Source: Palsa-1392 sp963819975 (lineage in GTDB: Bacteria; Verrucomicrobiota; Verrucomicrobiia; Chthoniobacterales; UBA10450). From it: a stretch of 64,000 bases of DNA. The notes beneath the pieces were generated by a model. The model was not told the DNA's origin. It saw nothing but the letters and a program-made list of their open reading frames with translations, and did no database searches. The stretch spans positions 186,001 through 250,000 of the forward strand of contig CAWFYE010000004.1 of the NCBI GenBank assembly GCA_963819975.1. The letters run 5' to 3'. Positions 60,332-64,000 of this stretch are shown one piece after another. Position numbers and translations under genes: made by a program. Position 1 is the first letter of the stretch. Every line of letters starts with the position of its first letter.

Positions 60332-60601
60332 ATGTCAAAAGTTTGCAGCATCACAGGATCGAAACCCACGCGCGGCAGCGTCATTCACCGACGCGGTATG
60401 GCGAAGAAAAAGGGCGGCGTTGGCCGTCACGTGACCAAAAATGTGCCCCGCACTTTCAGCCCCAACCTGCACGAACAACGGATCTGGGTCGCCGAATTGA
60501 AGAAATTCGTGCGCGTGAAAACCACGGCGCGGGGCTTGAAAACGATCAATAAGAACGGCGCCTACGCGACCTTGAAAAAGGCCGGGTTGATCGCGACCTA
60601 G
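60332..60601 (+). CDS. rpmB: 50S ribosomal protein L28
   Basis: 89 residues. MSKVCSITGSKPTRGSVIHR is the L28 zinc-less form start; KKKGGVGRHVTKNVPRTFSP, NLHEQRIWVAELKKFVRVKT and TTARGLKTINKNG are all standard L28. It binds 23S rRNA. The end overlaps the convergent gene by 4 bp. It is not followed by rpmG here. Confidence 0.96.
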   Translation: MSKVCSITGSKPTRGSVIHRRGMAKKKGGVGRHVTKNVPRTFSPNLHEQRIWVAELKKFVRVKTTARGLKTINKNGAYATLKKAGLIAT

Positions 60602-62154
60602 TCCGCGGCTGGAATCTTTTCGCCCGTTTCGCGCTCTTCGTCCGCGCGGTTTTCCGAGGCTGCGACCGGAATCGTTTCGGCAACTGCCTCGGAGACTTCC
60701 CCGCCGACCGCTGGCGCAGGTTCCGCCATCGCGGCCTCTGGTTCTAGGGTCGAATCGCCAGGCGAAGCCGCCGTTTCAGATTTTCCATTAGGACCGACCG
60801 GCTGAGTCGCAGCCGGCGGTTTCATCCGCGGCAAATCGAGCGCTCCGTCGTTGAATTCGATCACGTGCCCCTCGCTGATTAGCCAATGTAAATCGGAAGC
60901 GAGCGCGAGCTTCTTCTTCTCCGCATCCTCCGCTGTTCCAGTCTCCTTAGGCTGAAGGTGTTCGAGCAATTGTTTGCGATTGATACCGGGGTTGGTGCTG
61001 AGGGCCGCGAGGATGGCGGCGACGGACGTCGAAACCGAGGCCGTGCCGTGCGGAAACAACCGGGCACGAACGGGCGAGACGAAAAGCATCCCTTTGCGAT
61101 GGCGAAAAATATGGAGCCCATGCTGGCGAAGGCCGCCGATCAGTTCCTGCATCATCCCGGTCGGGGAACGGAACTCCTGCGCCCACGCATTTTCGATCAC
61201 CCGGCCTAACGAACGATCGGGTAGGCGGCGGCTCTCCACGCCGTCCACGGTCATTTCCGGGCTGCTGCGGAGGAGCCCAGGCAGGTAAGTCTGCCGAAAA
61301 TGACGTTCCGTCTCGGCAGCGTTGGCGAAGGTGAGCGGCGGCTCCTCCTGCAGCGTGATGTAGGTGGTCACGCTGCGCGCTTCTTCCTTCCAACTCTCGA
61401 CCGCATCCGGGTTACTCACGATCTCGATCTGCCGTTGGTACTCCGGAAAGCTCATTCGACGGCTGAACCGCTGCTCGTAGAGCGCGCGCAGTTGCGGCTG
61501 GTAGGCGTGGTGATTGGTCGGGCCTAACAATGTCCCGCTCAAACGACAGCGCGCGACGGACGTAAAATTTCCTTTGATCGGTTCCGACTGCGTCACTTCG
61601 GTCCGATAAAAATGATCCTTCTGGTTGAGGAAGGCGCCATTCTCCAAAATCCGGCGATCACTCGCCACCGGTCCGTTCTCGCCCATCTGAATGAGTTCGG
61701 CGCCCTTGGACTTGAGTCGAACGTCATAGCGTTCGGGCTTGTCGAGAAACATCCGCGCGAGCGAGAAAACCGAGTAGGCCAGATGCCCGGCCTTGATTTG
61801 CGCGAGGACATTTTCCAGCACCCGTCCAACAGGGACAAAACGGGTGTCGACCGCTGGCGCGGGCGCGGTTGGTTCCTCCTGGCGTCGCGCCTCAGGCGGC
61901 CTCCCGCCTCCCGGACGCCGATCCCGATCCCGCGAATCGCGACCTCGCTCCTGGCCGCGTGGTGGGCGCGGGCCTCGATCGCGCCTGTCGCCCCCGCCAC
62001 CACGCCGATCGCGCTCGCGCCGGTCGCGCTGACCGGGCGGCACGTTCTCTTCCCCGGCGAAGTCGGCATAACGATTTTCGGGTGGCGACTCTTTCACCCA
62101 GGCGGGTAAAAACTTCAGATCAAAAAGATCCGGCGCGCTCTTCTCCTCAGACAT
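60598..62154 (-). CDS. large basic/Pro-rich conserved hypothetical, possibly RNA-associated
   Basis: 518 residues from MSEEKSAPDLFDLKFLPAWV. Residues about 45-100 are an Arg/Gly/Asp-rich low-complexity tract (GQRDRRERDRRGGGGDRRDR), as in RNA-associated proteins. The middle part is folded: RVLENVLAQIKAGHLAYSVF, EPIKGNFTSVARCRLSGTLL and YQPQLRALYEQRFSRRMSFP. The C-terminal 80 residues are acidic and disordered. I do not know its function. The layout resembles uncharacterised proteins of Verrucomicrobia. Confidence 0.65.
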   Translation of the reverse strand: MSEEKSAPDLFDLKFLPAWVKESPPENRYADFAGEENVPPGQRDRRERDRRGGGGDRRDRGPRPPRGQERGRDSRDRDRRPGGGRPPEARRQEEPTAPAPAVDTRFVPVGRVLENVLAQIKAGHLAYSVFSLARMFLDKPERYDVRLKSKGAELIQMGENGPVASDRRILENGAFLNQKDHFYRTEVTQSEPIKGNFTSVARCRLSGTLLGPTNHHAYQPQLRALYEQRFSRRMSFPEYQRQIEIVSNPDAVESWKEEARSVTTYITLQEEPPLTFANAAETERHFRQTYLPGLLRSSPEMTVDGVESRRLPDRSLGRVIENAWAQEFRSPTGMMQELIGGLRQHGLHIFRHRKGMLFVSPVRARLFPHGTASVSTSVAAILAALSTNPGINRKQLLEHLQPKETGTAEDAEKKKLALASDLHWLISEGHVIEFNDGALDLPRMKPPAATQPVGPNGKSETAASPGDSTLEPEAAMAEPAPAVGGEVSEAVAETIPVAASENRADEERETGEKIPAAD

Positions 62155-62315
62155 AGGAGTCTGTACGCGAAGGCAGACGCTTGTAAAATCGGAGACCGGA
62201 TTTCGGATCGGCCAAAGCGGGCGCCGGCGCGCAAAATAAATTGACAACGAATCCAATTATTTTAGTTGCCAACGTGTCGCGGCGCCTTTAAGCCGTCACC
62301 CACAACAAGCCAACC

Positions 62316-62321
62316 AAGGAG
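62316..62321 (+). promoter_or_regulatory. strong Shine-Dalgarno for acpP
   Basis: AAGGAG lies 10 bp before the ATG at 62332. It fixes the start of acpP; the frame is open for 22 more codons upstream, which are not part of the protein. Confidence 0.85.
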
Positions 62322-62331
62322 AAATATTTGT

Positions 62332-62586
62332 ATGTCGGATAAACCGATCGAAGAAAAAGTGAAGGATATCATCGTCGAGCAACTCGGCGTGAATCCCGAG
62401 CAGGTCACACCCACCGCATCGTTCATCGAGGATCTCGGGGCCGATTCGCTCGATATCGTCGAGCTGGTGATGGCCTTTGAAGAGGAATTTTCGGTGGAAG
62501 TGCCGGACGAAGACGCGGAGAAATTGCAGACCGTCGGCGACGTCGTGAAGTACATCGAAGAGAAGGCGAATAACAAGACGGAATAA
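62332..62586 (+). CDS. acpP: acyl carrier protein
   Basis: 84 residues, acidic. The phosphopantetheine site is FIEDLGADSLDIVELVMAFE with Ser in GADSLD. EKVKDIIVEQLGVNPEQVTP and DVVKYIEEKAN match bacterial AcpP in full. It carries growing acyl chains in type II fatty-acid synthesis. It stands alone, without fabF or fabD next to it, and is followed by an intrinsic terminator. Confidence 0.97.
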   Translation: MSDKPIEEKVKDIIVEQLGVNPEQVTPTASFIEDLGADSLDIVELVMAFEEEFSVEVPDEDAEKLQTVGDVVKYIEEKANNKTE

Positions 62587-62620
62587 CCGCACCGACGCAG
62601 CGTCGTTAGTGCTACCTAAG

Positions 62621-62645
62621 ACACGGCTTCGGCCGTGTTTTTTGT
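62621..62645 (+). terminator. intrinsic terminator after acpP
   Basis: ACACGGC, tetraloop TTCG, GCCGTGT and then a T-run. This is a textbook Rho-independent terminator 35 bp after the acpP stop codon. Confidence 0.92.
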
Positions 62646-62688
62646 TTCCCTCTTTGCAGACTCCCCCCGAACGGCAGAAAATAGGCCC

Positions 62689-63810
62689 GTGAATCTTTTT
62701 TGGCTGGACGACTCGCTCTTCGATCTCGCCGGACACCACGTCTCCATCCTTGGGGTGGTGGCCTTTGTCGGGCTGATGGCTCTCGGGATTCTCTGCGCCA
62801 AGCTTCTCCAGAGCGGGTTCGTTAGGCGATTACTCGGTCGCTTCCGCCTGGACGCGAATTTCGGCGCCATCATCACGACGATCCTGAGCGTCGCCGCCCT
62901 CGTTTTCTTCACCGTCAGTGCGATCAACGCCCTCGGCATTCCCCTCGCCTGGAGCGCACCGCTGCCCGGCGTGCCGATCAGCCTCCTCCAGCTCTTCCTC
63001 CTCGTCGGCCTCCTCATCTTCGTCTTCTGGCTTTCCGCCCGGACAAAGCGCTTTCTCTTTAACCGCTTCCTTGTCCACAGCGGGCTCGATCGCTCCCTCC
63101 AGTACGCCATCTCGCAGATCGCCTCCAATGTCGTCCTCGTCGTCGGCATTTTTATTGTCCTGCAAAACACCGGTATCCGCCTCGAAGCTCTGACTGTTTT
63201 CGCGGGCGCGGTCGGCGTCGGCATCGGCTTCGGCCTGCAGAATATCACGAGCAACTTCATCAGCGGCCTCGTCATCCTGGCGGAGCGGCCAATCGCGATC
63301 GGCGATCGGGTGGAGGTGGGGGAAGTCACCGGCCAAGTGCAGAAAATTCGCGCTCGCAGCACGGTCATCGTGACGAACGACAACATCACGACAATCGTGC
63401 CTAACCAGAAATTCATCGACTCGCCGGTCACGAACTGGACCTATGGGGATCCGCGGGTCCGCTTCCGGATCCCGGTCGGCGTGAGCTACGGGAGCGACGT
63501 CGAATTGGTCCGGCAAAAACTCATCGAGGCGGGTAGAGATGATCCCCACACCCTCGACGACCCCGCGCCGAGCGTTTTCTTTGTCGGGTTCGGCGACAGC
63601 TCGCTCAATTTCGAACTCGTCGCCTGGAGCGACAAGATGAGCCATCGCCCGCGTCGTTACCGGAGCGACCTGAATTTCGCGATCCACCGGAAGCTCAAAG
63701 AGGCCGGAATCGAGATTCCGTTCCCGCAACGCGATCTCAACATCAGAAGCGGAGTCTTGAAAGTTGAGAATGCGAGGCCAGAGGAAACCCGCTCCGGAAA
63801 GCCCTCCTAA
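62689..63810 (+). CDS. MscS-family mechanosensitive channel
   Basis: 373 residues from GTG 62689; an upstream ATG at 62635 lies in the terminator and is unlikely. Four or five membrane spans end in the pore helix AVGVGIGFGLQNITSNFISG. The cytosolic domain starts VILAERPIAIGDRVEVGEVT and has STVIVTNDNITTIVPNQKFI. This is the medium-size MscS class that opens on hypo-osmotic shock. A TCGTTAGGC motif lies within the coding region at 62819. Confidence 0.92.
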   Translation: MNLFWLDDSLFDLAGHHVSILGVVAFVGLMALGILCAKLLQSGFVRRLLGRFRLDANFGAIITTILSVAALVFFTVSAINALGIPLAWSAPLPGVPISLLQLFLLVGLLIFVFWLSARTKRFLFNRFLVHSGLDRSLQYAISQIASNVVLVVGIFIVLQNTGIRLEALTVFAGAVGVGIGFGLQNITSNFISGLVILAERPIAIGDRVEVGEVTGQVQKIRARSTVIVTNDNITTIVPNQKFIDSPVTNWTYGDPRVRFRIPVGVSYGSDVELVRQKLIEAGRDDPHTLDDPAPSVFFVGFGDSSLNFELVAWSDKMSHRPRRYRSDLNFAIHRKLKEAGIEIPFPQRDLNIRSGVLKVENARPEETRSGKPS

Positions 63811-64000
63811 ATCACCTGAGCAGCGGGTCGCTCGATAAGATCTGCTGAAGAAAGCTTTCGAACCGACCGCTCATAAAAAAACTGACGCACGAAGGCGCGC
63901 AATCGGCGGTGATCACGCGATCCATAGTTGCTATCGACAGGAAAACCAACAACCGCAAAGCGCACAAAAAACCGGACGAGCGGAACATCTTCCGCGGGAT
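63807..64000 (-). CDS. partial gene, C-terminal end of an unknown protein
   Basis: An open minus-strand frame runs from the window edge to a TAG at 63807-63809: DVPLVRFFVRFAVVGFPVDS, NYGSRDHRRLRAFVRQFFYE, RSVRKLSSADLIERPAAQ. Composition is protein-like. The start lies beyond the window and no family is recognised. It overlaps the end of the MscS gene by 4 bp, as convergent genes often do here. Confidence 0.35.
   Translation of the reverse strand, partial: PAEDVPLVRFFVRFAVVGFPVDSNYGSRDHRRLRAFVRQFFYERSVRKLSSADLIERPAAQVI

Overview
This is a high-GC chromosomal window, most likely from a free-living (soil-type) member of the Verrucomicrobiota such as the Chthoniobacterales. That placement is inference. 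It rests on the paired C-terminal NISTR...GGFI...VRxIGPSL...LELHD...NDDWK modules of the multiheme protein at 25.7-28.5 kb, on GYF-YIP1 and LOTUS-NYN style proteins, and on an overall gene style I associate with that phylum. No 16S rRNA gene is present. The only RNA gene I can support is a tRNA-Leu(CAA) at 12.9 kb.

Layout. 0-25 kb is ordinary chromosome: a cobalamin-binding protein, small envelope proteins, a DUF485/ActP symporter pair, MtgA, an ABC-F ATPase, a hydrolase/TAT-MBL/DUF302 operon, FloA, redox enzymes, a NYN protein and a thiolase. Several gene ruins are mixed in: an internally deleted acyltransferase, a frameshifted glutaryl-CoA dehydrogenase 3' fragment and an antiporter fragment. 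25.7-30.7 kb holds a secreted nine-heme cytochrome and a secreted NHL-type beta-propeller. 31-50.4 kb is accessory DNA: a full-length PcaF-type thiolase, a 9-kb array of toxin-antitoxin (TA) modules, and a nuclease/ATPase defence-like cluster. It ends with a minus-strand operon of a KamA-family aminomutase, PcaI/PcaJ CoA-transferase and a beta-amino-acid-type aminotransferase. 50.5-57.5 kb carries lysine 6-aminotransferase, an ALDH7 semialdehyde dehydrogenase, an acyl-CoA dehydrogenase and a FadJ-type fusion. 57.6-64 kb is housekeeping: MgtE, a Gfo/Idh/MocA oxidoreductase, L28, acyl carrier protein and MscS.

Two candidate systems stand out. (1) The TA array. The last 32-361 bp of the thiolase region, always ending at the same point about 37 bp after the thiolase stop codon, recurs seven times in the same orientation. 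One TA module (or its ruin) follows each copy: HipBA, PIN, PemK/Phd, RelE-like, MazEF, YefM/RelE, DUF433/DUF5615, and a decayed RelE. The right edge is fixed and the left edge varies. Most substitutions between copies are synonymous, as if each cassette brought its own thiolase 3' end from a related donor. A smaller case of the same architecture (a 108-bp 3'-end duplication around an FkbM methyltransferase) lies at 21.6-23.5 kb. No recombinase gene is visible in the window.

(2) A possible aerobic route from lysine to 3-oxoadipate. Lysine 6-aminotransferase, semialdehyde dehydrogenase, a 2,3-aminomutase-family radical SAM enzyme, a beta-amino-acid-type transaminase, 3-oxoadipate CoA-transferase (PcaIJ) and 3-oxoadipyl-CoA thiolase (PcaF) would together turn lysine into acetyl-CoA plus succinyl-CoA. 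KamA, PcaI and PcaJ overlap by ATGA, which is strong evidence that they work together. The TA array and defence genes separate the thiolase from the rest.

A 9-mer, TCGTTAGGC, occurs 14 times by eye in the flanking chromosome, where base composition predicts about 0.5 for the whole window. It is absent from 24.84-50.47 kb, which independently suggests that this block has a different history.
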